A DNA stretch of 23,657 nt, taken from Tannerella sp. oral taxon 808. Its GTDB lineage: Bacteria; Bacteroidota; Bacteroidia; Bacteroidales; Tannerellaceae. Positions within the stretch are counted from its first letter, which is position 1. Every line of letters begins with the position of its first letter. Below the pieces are notes generated by a model. The model made no database searches. It saw only the letters and a list, made by a program, of their open reading frames with translations, and was not told the origin of the DNA. A program made the position numbers and the translations under genes. The stretch spans positions 1 through 23,657 of the forward strand of contig MIQB01000029.1 of the NCBI GenBank assembly GCA_002890585.1, given 5' to 3'. Below, piece after piece: positions 1-9,426 of this stretch.

Positions 1-2340
1 ACCCCCACCGAGACACCCGCCCCGGAGGCACCGGCCGAAACGCCAACGCAGACCGAGGCCACGGAGAAGAAAGAAGACGAAGTGTTCCGCTTGGAGCAGC
101 CACGGTTAGAGTCGAACATTAAAGTGACAGGCAAAATCGACCTCGCCGCCATCAACCACTCCATGCGCCCCAAGCGCAAAGGCTCCGGACGCGATCGGCG
201 CAGGCAACAGCCGCAGGCCTCGGCCACGCCGGCTAAAACCACCGCTAACACAACGGGCTCGTCAGGCTCCACAGCGGCATCGTCCGCGTCAGACAATGCC
301 AAGAAGAAGCGCAGACGCATCAAGAAAGACCGCATCGACATCAACGCCGCCGTCAACGCCAATACACGCAGAGACGACCGTAGCCACAACACCACATCCG
401 ACCGTAGGCGCCCCAAACGACCCATACACACGGAGGTGAACGAGGGCGATGTGCAACGCCAAGTGAAGGAGACACTGGCCCGCCTGACCGGCAAAGGCGC
501 CAAGAGCAAAGGCGCCAAGTATCGCCGCGAGAAACGCGACGCCGTGGCCTTCCGCGAACAGGAAATGCAACGCGCCGAAGAACGCGAAAGCCGCATCCTG
601 AAGCTGACAGAGTTTGTCACCGCCAACGATCTGGCCAACATGATGGACATCCCCGTCTCCGAGGTCATCTCCACCTGCATGAGCATCGGCATCATGGTCT
701 CCATCAACCAGCGGCTCGACGCAGAGACGATCAACATCGTGGCCGAAGAGTTCGGCTTCAAGACGGAGTATGTCAGCGCCGAAGTGGCCGAAGCCATCAA
801 GGAAGAGGATGACAACCCCGAGGATTGGGTGCCGCGCCCGCCGATCGTGACCGTCATGGGCCACGTAGACCACGGCAAAACATCGCTGCTTGACAACATC
901 CGTAACGCCAACGTGATCGCAGGCGAGGCCGGTGGCATCACGCAACATATCGGTGCCTACAGCGTGACCCTGCCCGACGGCCGACACATCACCTTCCTCG
1001 ACACCCCGGGGCATGAGGCCTTCACCGCCATGCGTGCACGCGGAGCCAAGGTGACAGACATCGCCATCATCATCATAGCAGCCGACGACAACGTCATGCC
1101 GCAGACCGTCGAGGCCATCAACCACGCCTCAGCAGCCGGTGTGCCCATCGTCTTTGCCATCAACAAGATCGACAAGCCCGGCGCCAACCCGGATAAGATC
1201 AAGGAGAAGCTCTCGCAGATGAATTACTTAGTCGAGGAGTGGGGCGGCAAGTATCAGAGCCAAGACATCTCGGCCAAGAAGGGCATCGGCGTGCAAGACC
1301 TGCTCGAGAAAGTGCTGCTCGAGGCCGACCTGTTGGAGCTCAAGGCCAACCCGAAACGCCGCGCCACAGCCTCCATCATCGAATCGTCGCTCGACAAAGG
1401 GCGCGGCTATGTGGCCACCGTACTGGTGAGCAACGGGACGCTGCACCAGGGCGACATCGTGCTGGCGGGCACGCATTACGGGCGCGTCAAGGCCATGTTC
1501 AACGAGCGTAACCAACGCGTGGAGAGCGCCGGGCCATCGGAGCCCGTGCTGATCCTCGGGCTCGACGGTGCACCGCAGGCGGGCGACACGCTGAACGTCT
1601 TAGAGACCGAACAGGAGGCGCGCGAGATAGCCGCACGCCGCGAGCAGCTACAGCGCGAGCAGGGGCTCCGCACCCAGAAGCGCTTCGGATTGGAAGAGCT
1701 CGGGCGACGCCGCGCATTGGGCGACTTCCACGAGCTGAACCTCATCGTCAAGGGCGACGTGGACGGCTCCGTCGAGGCGCTCTCCGATACCCTCATCAAA
1801 CTCTCCACCGAGGAGATTCAGGTCAACGTCATCCACAAAGCCGTCGGGCAGATCTCCGAGTCCGACGTCGAGCTGGCCGCCTCGTCCAGCGCCATCATCA
1901 TCGGCTTCCAGGTGCGCCCCGCCGCAGCCGCACGCAAGTTGGCCGAGAAAGAAGGCGTCGAAATCCGCCTCTACTCCATCATCTACGACGCCATCGAGGA
2001 AGTCCGCTCCGCCATGGAGGGCATGCTCTCGCCCGAGATCCGGGAGGAGATCAGCGGCAACCTTGAGGTGCTGCAAGTCTTCAAGATCTCGAAGGTGGGC
2101 ACCGTGGCCGGCTGCATCGTGAAGGAAGGCAAGATCAAACGCTCCAACAAGGTGCGCGTCATCCGCGACGGCATCGTGATCCACACCGGCGAGTTGGCCT
2201 CGCTCAAGCGCTTCAAAGACGAAGTGAAGGAGGTCACTTTGGGGCAAGAGTGCGGCCTCTGCATCGACAACTACAACGATGTGCGTGAGGGTGACATGAT
2301 CGAGCCGTTCGACGAAATCGAAGTGAAGAAAACGCTATAA
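1..2340 (+). CDS. infB: Translation initiation factor IF-2, 5'-truncated by window edge
   Basis: IF-2 is the GTPase that places initiator fMet-tRNA on the 30S subunit and promotes 50S joining. The frame is open from base 1, so the N-terminus lies outside the window; the GTG at 82 is an internal valine codon, not a start. The first ~230 residues are a basic, low-complexity linker (Lys/Arg-rich around 300-330 nt), typical of the long IF-2 proteins of Bacteroidota, followed by the conserved IF-2 N region. The GTPase domain is complete: G1 GHVDHGKT at 859-882, the switch motif GGITQHIGAY near 931-960, G3 DTPGHEAF near 1000-1023, G4 NKID at 1162-1173 and G5 SAK at 1270-1278. The C-terminal beta-barrel and fMet-tRNA-binding parts continue to the stop at 2338-2340. 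The next gene follows after 18 nt, so they are probably co-transcribed. Confidence 0.97.
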   Translation, partial: TPTETPAPEAPAETPTQTEATEKKEDEVFRLEQPRLESNIKVTGKIDLAAINHSMRPKRKGSGRDRRRQQPQASATPAKTTANTTGSSGSTAASSASDNAKKKRRRIKKDRIDINAAVNANTRRDDRSHNTTSDRRRPKRPIHTEVNEGDVQRQVKETLARLTGKGAKSKGAKYRREKRDAVAFREQEMQRAEERESRILKLTEFVTANDLANMMDIPVSEVISTCMSIGIMVSINQRLDAETINIVAEEFGFKTEYVSAEVAEAIKEEDDNPEDWVPRPPIVTVMGHVDHGKTSLLDNIRNANVIAGEAGGITQHIGAYSVTLPDGRHITFLDTPGHEAFTAMRARGAKVTDIAIIIIAADDNVMPQTVEAINHASAAGVPIVFAINKIDKPGANPDKIKEKLSQMNYLVEEWGGKYQSQDISAKKGIGVQDLLEKVLLEADLLELKANPKRRATASIIESSLDKGRGYVATVLVSNGTLHQGDIVLAGTHYGRVKAMFNERNQRVESAGPSEPVLILGLDGAPQAGDTLNVLETEQEAREIAARREQLQREQGLRTQKRFGLEELGRRRALGDFHELNLIVKGDVDGSVEALSDTLIKLSTEEIQVNVIHKAVGQISESDVELAASSSAIIIGFQVRPAAAARKLAEKEGVEIRLYSIIYDAIEEVRSAMEGMLSPEIREEISGNLEVLQVFKISKVGTVAGCIVKEGKIKRSNKVRVIRDGIVIHTGELASLKRFKDEVKEVTLGQECGLCIDNYNDVREGDMIEPFDEIEVKKTL

Positions 2341-2358
2341 CCCAAGGCTACCCCGCGC

Positions 2359-2853
2359 ATGACTTGGCTGGACATGATGGTGCTGTGCCTCGTCGGAGGA
2401 AGCTTCGTCAAGGGCTGGCGCGACGGATTCATCCGTCAGGTAGCCGCCTTGGGTGCCCTCTTGGCTGCCATCTACGGCTGCACGAAGGTGGCCCTGCTGC
2501 TGCGCGGCCTCATCCTCAGCGCCGGATGGGCCTCGGAGCGCAGTGTGACATTCGTCAGCTACATCGGCGCCTTCATCCTCATCCTCGCCGCTGTCCGCTT
2601 GGCCGGGCGTTGGGTGGAGCACGGGGTGGCGGTGGGCCCATTGAGCCTCATCAACCACCTGACCGGCGCCCTCTGCGCCGCCAGCTTCGCCCTGTTCATC
2701 ATCAGCTTCACGCTGAACCTCGTCGAGGGGCTCGACCGCCACGGCTTCCTCTTGTCGGAGGAGACAAAAGCCCGCTCCCGCACCTACCCCTTCATCCGCG
2801 AAACCGTCCCGGCCGTCTTTTCGCCCAAGCTTTTCGTGTGGCGGAAGGAATGA
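2359..2853 (+). CDS. CvpA family inner-membrane protein
   Basis: This is a 164-residue hydrophobic protein with about four predicted transmembrane stretches (roughly residues 5-20, 28-48, 64-84 and 98-122) and a polar C-terminal tail. The start MTWLDMMVLCLVGGSFVKGWRDGFIRQ (read across the first 27 codons) has the CvpA pattern: a short first helix, then a Gly-x-x-x-Gly-Phe-x-x-Gln-type loop. CvpA was named for colicin V production in E. coli, and the family is linked to envelope homeostasis; its biochemical role is not settled. It begins 18 nt after infB, and infB-cvpA-suf is, from memory, a familiar order in Bacteroidales. Family assignment is fairly sure; function is not. The 860-bp palindrome array begins directly downstream. 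Confidence 0.85.
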   Translation: MTWLDMMVLCLVGGSFVKGWRDGFIRQVAALGALLAAIYGCTKVALLLRGLILSAGWASERSVTFVSYIGAFILILAAVRLAGRWVEHGVAVGPLSLINHLTGALCAASFALFIISFTLNLVEGLDRHGFLLSEETKARSRTYPFIRETVPAVFSPKLFVWRKE

Positions 2854-2872
2854 ACCGCAGCAGCCCCTACAA

Positions 2873-3629
2873 CCTGCCGGCAGGAAACAAAATGACCCTC
2901 ATTTCTGGGCTTGCACCCCATGCAAAGGGTAAAATGCACTGCATTTCATAAATAACTCGCATGTAAGTTATGATCTTCACTGCATTTTGGGGCTTGCACG
3001 GCGTGCAAAGGGTAAAATGCACTGCATTTCATAAATAACTTGCATGTAAGTTATGGTCTTCAGTGAATTTCATAAACAACCTGCATGCGAGTTATGATCT
3101 TCACTGCATTTTGGAGTTTGCACGCCATGCAAAGGGCAAAATGCACTGCATTTCATAAATAACTTGCATGTAAGTTATGATCTTCACTGCATTTTGGAGC
3201 TTGCACGGCATGCAAAGGGCAAAATGCACTGCATTTCATAAATAACTCGCATGTAAGTTATGATCTTCAGCGCATTTCATAAATAACTCGCATGTAAGTT
3301 ATGATCTTCACTGCATTTCAGAGCTTGCACGGCGTGCAAAGGGCAAAATGCACTGCATTTCATAAATAACTTGCATGTAAGTTATGATCTTCACTGCATT
3401 TTGGAGCTTGCACGGCATGCAAAGGGCAAAATGCACTGCATTTCATAAATAACTCGCATGTAAGTTATGATCTTCAGCGCATTTCATAAATAACTCGCAT
3501 GTAAGTTATGATCTTCACTGCATTTCAGAGCTTGCACGGCGTGCAAAGGGCAAAATGCACTGCATTTCATAAATAACTTGCATGTAAGTTATGATCTTCA
3601 CTGCATTTCGGAGCTTGCACGGCGTGTAA
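2873..3629. repeat. Palindrome array 1: 41/42-bp units in a 207-bp higher-order repeat
   Basis: The array fills most of the 860-bp gap between cvpA and sufB. There are two related unit types. The 42-bp type B centres on TTGCACGGCGTGCAA (perfect in several copies). The 41-bp type A centres on ATAACTTGCATGTAAGTTAT (near-palindrome). Type B centres begin at 2911, 2994, 3118, 3201, 3325, 3408, 3532 and 3615, so intervals alternate 83 and 124; type A copies run 1,2,1,2,1,2,1 between them. The higher-order period is 207 bp, and blocks 3201-3407 and 3408-3614 differ at one base. A further palindrome, AAATGCACTGCATTT, lies about halfway between B and the next A. A divergent leading unit starts at CCTGCCGGCAGG (2873-2884). 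No ORF or recognisable promoter is seen inside. Confidence 0.95.
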
Positions 3630-3713
3630 ATCATAAGCAACCCCACAAACAAGACATCAACGGCCCGCCGCAGAGCTCGGCCGACCACATATCACCCTCA
3701 CACAATAGATAGA

Positions 3714-5171
3714 ATGGAAAAAACGAAGAAGAATACCGATCCGCTGTTAGATGAGATCACCGGCAGCGAATACAAATACGGCTTCACCACCGACATCGAC
3801 ACGGAGCTGCTGCACCGCGGACTCGATGAGGACGTGATCCGGCTGATCTCGCGCAAAAAGGAGGAGCCGGAGTGGCTCTTAGATTTCCGCCTCCGTGCCT
3901 TTCGCCACTGGCAGACGCTGAAGATGCCCACCTGGGCGCACCTCCACATCCCGCCCATCGATTACCAAGACATCATCTACTACGCCGCGCCTCGCAAGAA
4001 GGCCGGACCCAAGAGCCTCGACGAGGTAGACCCGGAGCTGCTCCGGACGTTCGACAAGCTCGGCATCCCGCTCCACGAGCAGAAGATCCTCAGCGGCATG
4101 GCCGTCGACGCCGTCATGGACAGCGTCTCGGTGAAGACCACCTTCAAAGAAGTACTGGCCGAGAAAGGCATCATCTTCTCCTCCTTCAGCGAGGCCGTGA
4201 AGCATCACCCCGACCTCGTCCGCAAATACCTCGGCACGGTGGTCGGTTATCGCGACAACTTCTTCGCCGCGCTCAACTCCGCCGTCTTCTCCGACGGCTC
4301 CTTCGTCTACATCCCCAAAGGCGTGCGTTGCCCCATGGAGCTGAGCACCTACTTCCGCATCAACGCCGCCAACACGGGTCAGTTTGAGCGCACCCTCATC
4401 GTGGCCGACGACGACGCCTACGTAAGCTACCTCGAAGGTTGCACCGCCCCCATGCGCGACGAGAATCAGCTGCACGCCGCCATCGTGGAGATCCTGGCGA
4501 TGGATCGCGCGGAGGTGAAATACTCCACCGTGCAGAACTGGTATCCGGGCGACAAGGACGGCAACGGCGGTATCTACAACTTCGTCACCAAGCGCGGCAT
4601 GTGCCGGGGCGAAAGCAGCAAGATCTCCTGGACGCAGGTGGAGACCGGATCGGCCATCACGTGGAAATACCCCTCGTGCGTCCTGGCCGGCGACAACTCC
4701 GTGGGCGAGTTCTACTCCGTGGCCGTGACCAACAACTACCAGCAGGCCGACACGGGCACGAAGATGATCCACCTCGGCCGCAACACGCGTAGCACGATCG
4801 TGTCGAAGGGCATCTCGGCCGGGCACAGCCAGAACAGCTACCGCGGCCTTGTGAAGGTCACCCCGCGCGCCGAGGGCGCCCGCAACCACAGCCAGTGCGA
4901 CAGCCTGCTGCTCAGCTCCACCTGCGGTGCACACACCTTCCCCTACGTCGACATACAGAACGAGACGGCCGTCGTGGAGCACGAGGCCACAACAAGCAAG
5001 GTGAACGAGGATCAACTCTTCTACTGCAACCAGCGCGGCATCGACACCGAGAAGGCCGTCAGCCTGATCGTCGGCGGGTACGCCCGCGAGGTGATGAACA
5101 AGCTGCCGATGGAGTTCGCCGTCGAGGCCGGGAAGCTGCTGCAGATCTCACTGGAGGGCAGCGTGGGATGA
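3714..5171 (+). CDS. sufB: Fe-S cluster assembly scaffold subunit SufB
   Basis: SufB is the core of the cytosolic SufBC2D complex, where sulfur and iron are built into nascent Fe-S clusters. The 485-residue length matches the family (about 470-495). The conserved central region reads NSAVFSDGSFVYIPKGVRCP, then the EGC motif in SYLEGCTAP and the NWYPGDKDGNGG stretch. The late NHSQCDSLLL motif carries Cys395, which aligns by context with the sulfur-accepting cysteine of E. coli SufB. The ATG at 3714 begins a typical SufB N-terminus, with about 84 nt between it and array 1. No consensus promoter is visible there, so transcription may come from infB-cvpA through the array or from an unrecognised promoter. 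The stop overlaps the next start in an ATGA. Confidence 0.97.
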   Translation: MEKTKKNTDPLLDEITGSEYKYGFTTDIDTELLHRGLDEDVIRLISRKKEEPEWLLDFRLRAFRHWQTLKMPTWAHLHIPPIDYQDIIYYAAPRKKAGPKSLDEVDPELLRTFDKLGIPLHEQKILSGMAVDAVMDSVSVKTTFKEVLAEKGIIFSSFSEAVKHHPDLVRKYLGTVVGYRDNFFAALNSAVFSDGSFVYIPKGVRCPMELSTYFRINAANTGQFERTLIVADDDAYVSYLEGCTAPMRDENQLHAAIVEILAMDRAEVKYSTVQNWYPGDKDGNGGIYNFVTKRGMCRGESSKISWTQVETGSAITWKYPSCVLAGDNSVGEFYSVAVTNNYQQADTGTKMIHLGRNTRSTIVSKGISAGHSQNSYRGLVKVTPRAEGARNHSQCDSLLLSSTCGAHTFPYVDIQNETAVVEHEATTSKVNEDQLFYCNQRGIDTEKAVSLIVGGYAREVMNKLPMEFAVEAGKLLQISLEGSVG

Positions 5172-5869
5172 TACGGCGTCGGCTCCTCCTGTTGCTGTCA
5201 ATCGTGGCGGTGGGCTATGTGGCAGCCTTCGGCCAAGACGATTGTCGGCGTCGGTGGGCCATCAACGCTGGCGGATCACCCTTTGCACAACCTGTGCAGA
5301 CGGGCAGCTCCCCCCGCGCCATCATCGTGACGCATGGCACGGAGTGGTTCGTGACGGGCGAGATCGCGTTGCCCGACAAGTGGGCCGTCGAAGCGGGTTA
5401 CTTCCACACAGAGATCGTTTACGACGATCGCGCGCGGCGCATGCAGGGCCTGCGGTTAGGGATGAAGCGCTACTTCCTGCCCGACCGCTTCCCCGTGCAA
5501 CCCTTTCTCGCGGCCTCGGCCTGGGGCAACTTCGACGAACGTGTCCGTCGCACCACGGCGCCCTACTTGGACAGCCACGCGACGTATTACTTCCGCAACC
5601 CGCGGCTGTCCCTTTCGCCCGGCGTCGGCTTAGACTTCTATCTGCTTTCGTCCGTCGCCTTCACGCTGCGCTACGACTTCGTCGTCGGTCTCGACGCCCG
5701 CACAGCGATCGACCAGCCCGGAAGCAGCATCGACATGGGCTCTAACTACGCCGACCGCGGCATGTATCACGACCTCAGCGTCGGCCTCAAGGTCAACTTC
5801 CCCTTCTGCTTCCGCGAGGACGACGCCTGGACGCTCTTCTATATGGTACTCGACAACATCTTCTACTAA
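5168..5869 (+). CDS. Predicted secreted outer-membrane beta-barrel-like protein
   Basis: The product is 233 residues. The start ATG at 5168 overlaps the sufB stop as ATGA, implying translational coupling. Residues 1-22 form a signal peptide: Arg-rich start, Leu/Val core, and AFGQ before the mature part. The mature chain alternates polar and aromatic/hydrophobic residues (for example WAVEAGYFHTEIVY, LRLGMKRYFLP, LSVGLKVNF), with glycines at likely turns, and ends in a terminal tyrosine (DNIFY). This is the usual look of a small outer-membrane barrel of about 8-10 strands. I recognise no named family. Its location between sufB and sufC is odd because the SUF proteins are cytosolic. The reading frame is open further upstream inside sufB, but the signal peptide fixes the start here. 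Confidence 0.8.
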   Translation: MIRRRLLLLLSIVAVGYVAAFGQDDCRRRWAINAGGSPFAQPVQTGSSPRAIIVTHGTEWFVTGEIALPDKWAVEAGYFHTEIVYDDRARRMQGLRLGMKRYFLPDRFPVQPFLAASAWGNFDERVRRTTAPYLDSHATYYFRNPRLSLSPGVGLDFYLLSSVAFTLRYDFVVGLDARTAIDQPGSSIDMGSNYADRGMYHDLSVGLKVNFPFCFREDDAWTLFYMVLDNIFY

Positions 5870-5900
5870 GTTGGCCGGCCTCCTAAGTTGGCCGGCCTCC
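5867..5900 (+). repeat. 17-bp exact tandem duplication including a stop codon
   Basis: TAAGTTGGCCGGCCTCC occurs twice head to tail, at 5867-5883 and 5884-5900. The first copy includes the TAA stop of the barrel-like gene. Each copy holds the palindrome GGCCGGCC. Confidence 0.9.
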
Positions 5901-5922
5901 CTGAGGCCTTGATCTTCTTTTG

Positions 5923-5954
5923 CTTCTTTTCTTCCATCAAGGGAAGAAAAGAAG
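5923..5954 (+). other. 13-bp perfect hairpin without U-tract
   Basis: CTTCTTTTCTTCC (5923-5935) and its exact complement GGAAGAAAAGAAG (5942-5954) flank a 6-nt loop. There is no run of T after it, so it is not a standard intrinsic terminator. It could stabilise mRNA ends or partly separate the upstream gene from sufC. Confidence 0.6.
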
Positions 5955-5970
5955 GATCAGAGAAGAAGAC

Positions 5971-6020
5971 CCCTGACTACTTCTTACTACTTCCTACTAC
6001 TCCCTACTACTTCTAACTAC
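5971..6020 (+). repeat. 10-bp tandem repeat in the sufC leader
   Basis: Five consecutive 10-bp units ending in ACTAC (for example TTCTTACTAC, TTCCTACTAC, TCCCTACTAC) run from 5971 to 6020 and stop 6 nt before the sufC ATG. Copy number changes would alter the sequence around the sufC ribosome-binding region. Confidence 0.85.
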
Positions 6021-6026
6021 CCTATT

Positions 6027-6776
<750 letters not shown>

Positions 6777-6788
6777 TAGTCTGCTGAC

Positions 6789-8144
6789 ATGAACTCCGAA
6801 CAACAATACATCGACCTCTACCAGAGTCACCGCGACACGGTGCACCGCCATGCGCCGGCCTGCATGAATGCGCCGCGCGACCGGGCTTTGGAGGATCTGC
6901 GCCGCGGAGGCTTCCCACCGACGACGAGCGAGTACTACAAATACACCGACATGCAGGCGGCCTTCGCGCCGGACTATGGCCTGAACCTCGACCGCCGGCC
7001 GGTAGACGTGAACACGGCCGACCTGTTCCGCTGCAACGTGCCCAACCTCAGCGCCACACCCTGCTTCGTAATCAACGACACGTTCTACTCTGACGGCCGA
7101 CTCGAGGCGTCGCTCCCTGCGGGTGTCTACGTGGGCAGCATCGCCGGCTTTGCCGAGCGTCACCCTGAGCAGGCCGCGCGCTACTACGGCGGGGCGGCCC
7201 GCACCGATCACGACGCCATCGCGGCGCTTAACACGCTCTTCGCGCAAGACGGCCTCGTGGTCTACGTGCCCACCGGTGTCGCCCTTGAGCAGCCCGTGCA
7301 GCTGATCAACCTCTTCCGCAGCACGGAACGCCTGATGGCCAATCGGCGCATCCTCTTCATCGCCGAAGACGGCGCCTCGGCCAAGCTGCTCGTCTGCGAT
7401 CACAGCATGGGCGACACCGACTTCCTCTCTACGGAGGTGATCGAGATCTTCGCCGGACGCGACGCTGTAGTCGACTATTACGACCTCGAGGAGAGCTCCA
7501 TCCGCACACGCCGTTTCTCCTCGCTCTTCGCCATGCAGGAGGCCGGGAGCAACGTCTTAGTCAACGGCATCACGCTCAACAACGGCCAGACGCGTAACAA
7601 CTACCGCGCCCGCATCAATGGCGAGGGCGCCGAGCTGACCCTCTGCGGCATGGCCATCGAAGACCGTGAGCAGCGCGTGGACACCTACTCGCACATCGCG
7701 CACCGCGTGCCCCGCTGCACCAGCAACGAGCTCTTCAAGTACGTCCTCGACGACCACGCCGTGGGCGCCTTTGCTGGCCGCATCCTCGTCTGCGAGGGCG
7801 CCGACAAGACGGAGGCCTACCAGACGAACCGCAACATCTGCATGACGCGCGACGCCCGCATGTACAGCAAGCCGCAGCTTGAGATCTACGCCGACGACGT
7901 GAAGTGCTCGCACGGCATGACCACCGGGCAGCTCGACGAGCAGGCGCTCTTCTACATGCAGAGCCGCGGCATCCCCCTGGCCGAGGCGCGGATGATGCTG
8001 AGCGTAGCCTTCACCTCCGACGTCATCGACCGCGTCCGCTTAGAGCCACTCAAGGATCGTCTGCGCACGCTTGTGGAGCGTCGGTTCCGTGGCGAGGCAG
8101 CCCGCTGTGCCGGCTGCGAACATGCCAACGGCGGCGGGGCGTGA
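6789..8144 (+). CDS. sufD: Fe-S cluster assembly subunit SufD
   Basis: SufD is the SufB paralogue that completes the SufBC2D scaffold and helps with iron entry. The product has 451 residues. The N-terminal part contains SEYYKYTDM, the pattern W/YKYT common in SufD. The C-terminal SufBD core contains NGITLNNGQTRNNYRARING, then SHIAHRVPRCTSNELFKYVLDD, AFAGRILVCEGADKTEAYQTNRNI, and CSHGMTTGQLDEQALFYMQSRGIP. The last segment is characteristic of SufD. ATG at 6789 is the only start that keeps the conserved N-terminus. A cysteine desulfurase gene (sufS), which often follows sufD, is absent; a gluconeogenic gene comes next after 125 nt. Confidence 0.97.
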   Translation: MNSEQQYIDLYQSHRDTVHRHAPACMNAPRDRALEDLRRGGFPPTTSEYYKYTDMQAAFAPDYGLNLDRRPVDVNTADLFRCNVPNLSATPCFVINDTFYSDGRLEASLPAGVYVGSIAGFAERHPEQAARYYGGAARTDHDAIAALNTLFAQDGLVVYVPTGVALEQPVQLINLFRSTERLMANRRILFIAEDGASAKLLVCDHSMGDTDFLSTEVIEIFAGRDAVVDYYDLEESSIRTRRFSSLFAMQEAGSNVLVNGITLNNGQTRNNYRARINGEGAELTLCGMAIEDREQRVDTYSHIAHRVPRCTSNELFKYVLDDHAVGAFAGRILVCEGADKTEAYQTNRNICMTRDARMYSKPQLEIYADDVKCSHGMTTGQLDEQALFYMQSRGIPLAEARMMLSVAFTSDVIDRVRLEPLKDRLRTLVERRFRGEAARCAGCEHANGGGA

Positions 8145-8269
8145 TCCTTCTTCCCCCAGCCTGCGCGATGCGCTGATCACAATCAGAGGTTGCTCACGGC
8201 CGTGCCCCACGCTTTGGTTAGGCAGGGAAAAAGGCAGTTCTTTGCCCTGCAATCAAAAAGAATACCATT

Positions 8270-9280
8270 ATGAAAGAGAACAGTTTACCAACCTTAGGAG
8301 AGTTCATTATTGAGAAGCAGATGGATTTCAAGTATTCGTCTGGTGAGTTTTCACGCCTGATCAGCTGCATTCAGATCGCCTCCAAAATGGTGAACCGCTA
8401 CATCAACAAAGCGGGCATCACCAATGTGCTGGGCGAAGCGGGCAACCGCAACGTGCAGGGCGAGGAGCAGCAGAAGCTCGACGTGATCGCGAACGAGGTC
8501 TTCATCAATTCCCTCTCGCAGCGCGAGGTGGTCTGCGGTGTGGCCTCCGAGGAGAACGACGACTTCATCGAGATTCGGAGCGGCGCCAACTCCGAGCTCA
8601 GCAAGTACGTCGTGCTGATGGATCCCTTGGACGGCTCGTCTAACATCGACGTGAACGTCTCCGTGGGCACCATCTTCTCCATCTACCGCCGCATCACGCC
8701 CGAAGGAACGCCCGTGCAGCTCGAAGACTTCCTGCAAAAGGGGACGAACCAAGTGGCCGCCGGATACATCATCTACGGCTCCTCCACCATGTTAGTCTAC
8801 ACCACCGGCAACGGAGTGAACGGCTTCACCCTCGACCCCTCGTTAGGCAGCTATTACCTCTCCAACCCGAACATGCGCTTCCCGGAGGATGGCAAGATCT
8901 ACTCCATCAACGAGGGCAACTACATCAAGTTTCCGCAGGGGGTGAAGGACTACATCAAGTACTGCCAGAAAGAGGAGGGTCGACGCCCCTACACCTCGCG
9001 CTACATCGGCTCGCTCGTGGCCGACTTCCACCGCAACATGATCAAAGGGGGCATCTATATCTACCCCTCCACCTCGCAATCGCCGCGTGGCAAGCTGCGC
9101 CTGCTCTACGAGTGCAACCCCATCGCCTTCCTCACCGAGCAAGCCGGTGGCAAAGCCTCCGACGGCTTCCGCCGCATCCTCGACATCGAACCCACCGAGC
9201 TGCACCAGCGCACACCCTTCTTCTGCGGCAGCCGCAACATGGTGGATAAGGTGGAAGAGTTTATGCGTAACGCGAAGTGA
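8270..9280 (+). CDS. fbp: Fructose-1,6-bisphosphatase, class I
   Basis: This enzyme hydrolyses fructose-1,6-bisphosphate to fructose-6-phosphate, the committed step of gluconeogenesis. The product has 336 residues, the class I length. The metal-binding signature DPLDGSSNIDVNVSVGTIF starts at Asp118, the GEEQQKLDVIAN segment provides the upstream Asp, and ASEEN supplies acidic ligands. The substrate-binding C-terminal signature is GKLRLLYECNPIAFLTEQAGG. The start ATG at 8270 follows an A-rich leader. In the 125-nt upstream gap there is only a poor promoter match (TTTG at 8213-8216, weak -7 near 8237-8244). Many Bacteroidales use a class III enzyme, so class I presence is informative about lineage. 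A strong terminator follows at 9351-9385. Confidence 0.97.
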   Translation: MKENSLPTLGEFIIEKQMDFKYSSGEFSRLISCIQIASKMVNRYINKAGITNVLGEAGNRNVQGEEQQKLDVIANEVFINSLSQREVVCGVASEENDDFIEIRSGANSELSKYVVLMDPLDGSSNIDVNVSVGTIFSIYRRITPEGTPVQLEDFLQKGTNQVAAGYIIYGSSTMLVYTTGNGVNGFTLDPSLGSYYLSNPNMRFPEDGKIYSINEGNYIKFPQGVKDYIKYCQKEEGRRPYTSRYIGSLVADFHRNMIKGGIYIYPSTSQSPRGKLRLLYECNPIAFLTEQAGGKASDGFRRILDIEPTELHQRTPFFCGSRNMVDKVEEFMRNAK

Positions 9281-9350
9281 GAGCTCTCTCTCTCGTTATT
9301 CCCATGTAAGGGCGGACGTATCGCATACGCCCTGATAATCCCAAACACAT

Positions 9351-9385
9351 GTAGGGGCGCACAGACAGAGGCGCCCCTACTTTTT
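9351..9385 (+). terminator. Intrinsic terminator of fbp
   Basis: A perfect 10-bp stem, GTAGGGGCGC (9351-9360) with GCGCCCCTAC (9371-9380), encloses a 10-nt loop and is followed by TTTTT. A second, bulged hairpin lies just before it at 9310-9332. Both hairpins are preceded by CATGTA, 45 bp apart, suggesting a small duplication. Confidence 0.9.
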
Positions 9386-9426
9386 AATGGCTCTGTAATG
9401 AGGCGTGCAGGTAGCCGAATGGAAGT

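Noticed and set aside
289..1125. Long minus-strand open frame inside infB
   Set aside because: It is antisense to a certain gene, has Val/Asp/Gly/His-rich composition typical of GC-rich shadow frames, and no recognisable domain.
3879..5015. Long minus-strand open frame opposite sufB
   Set aside because: Shadow of sufB codons; no domain and no promoter or ribosome-binding context.
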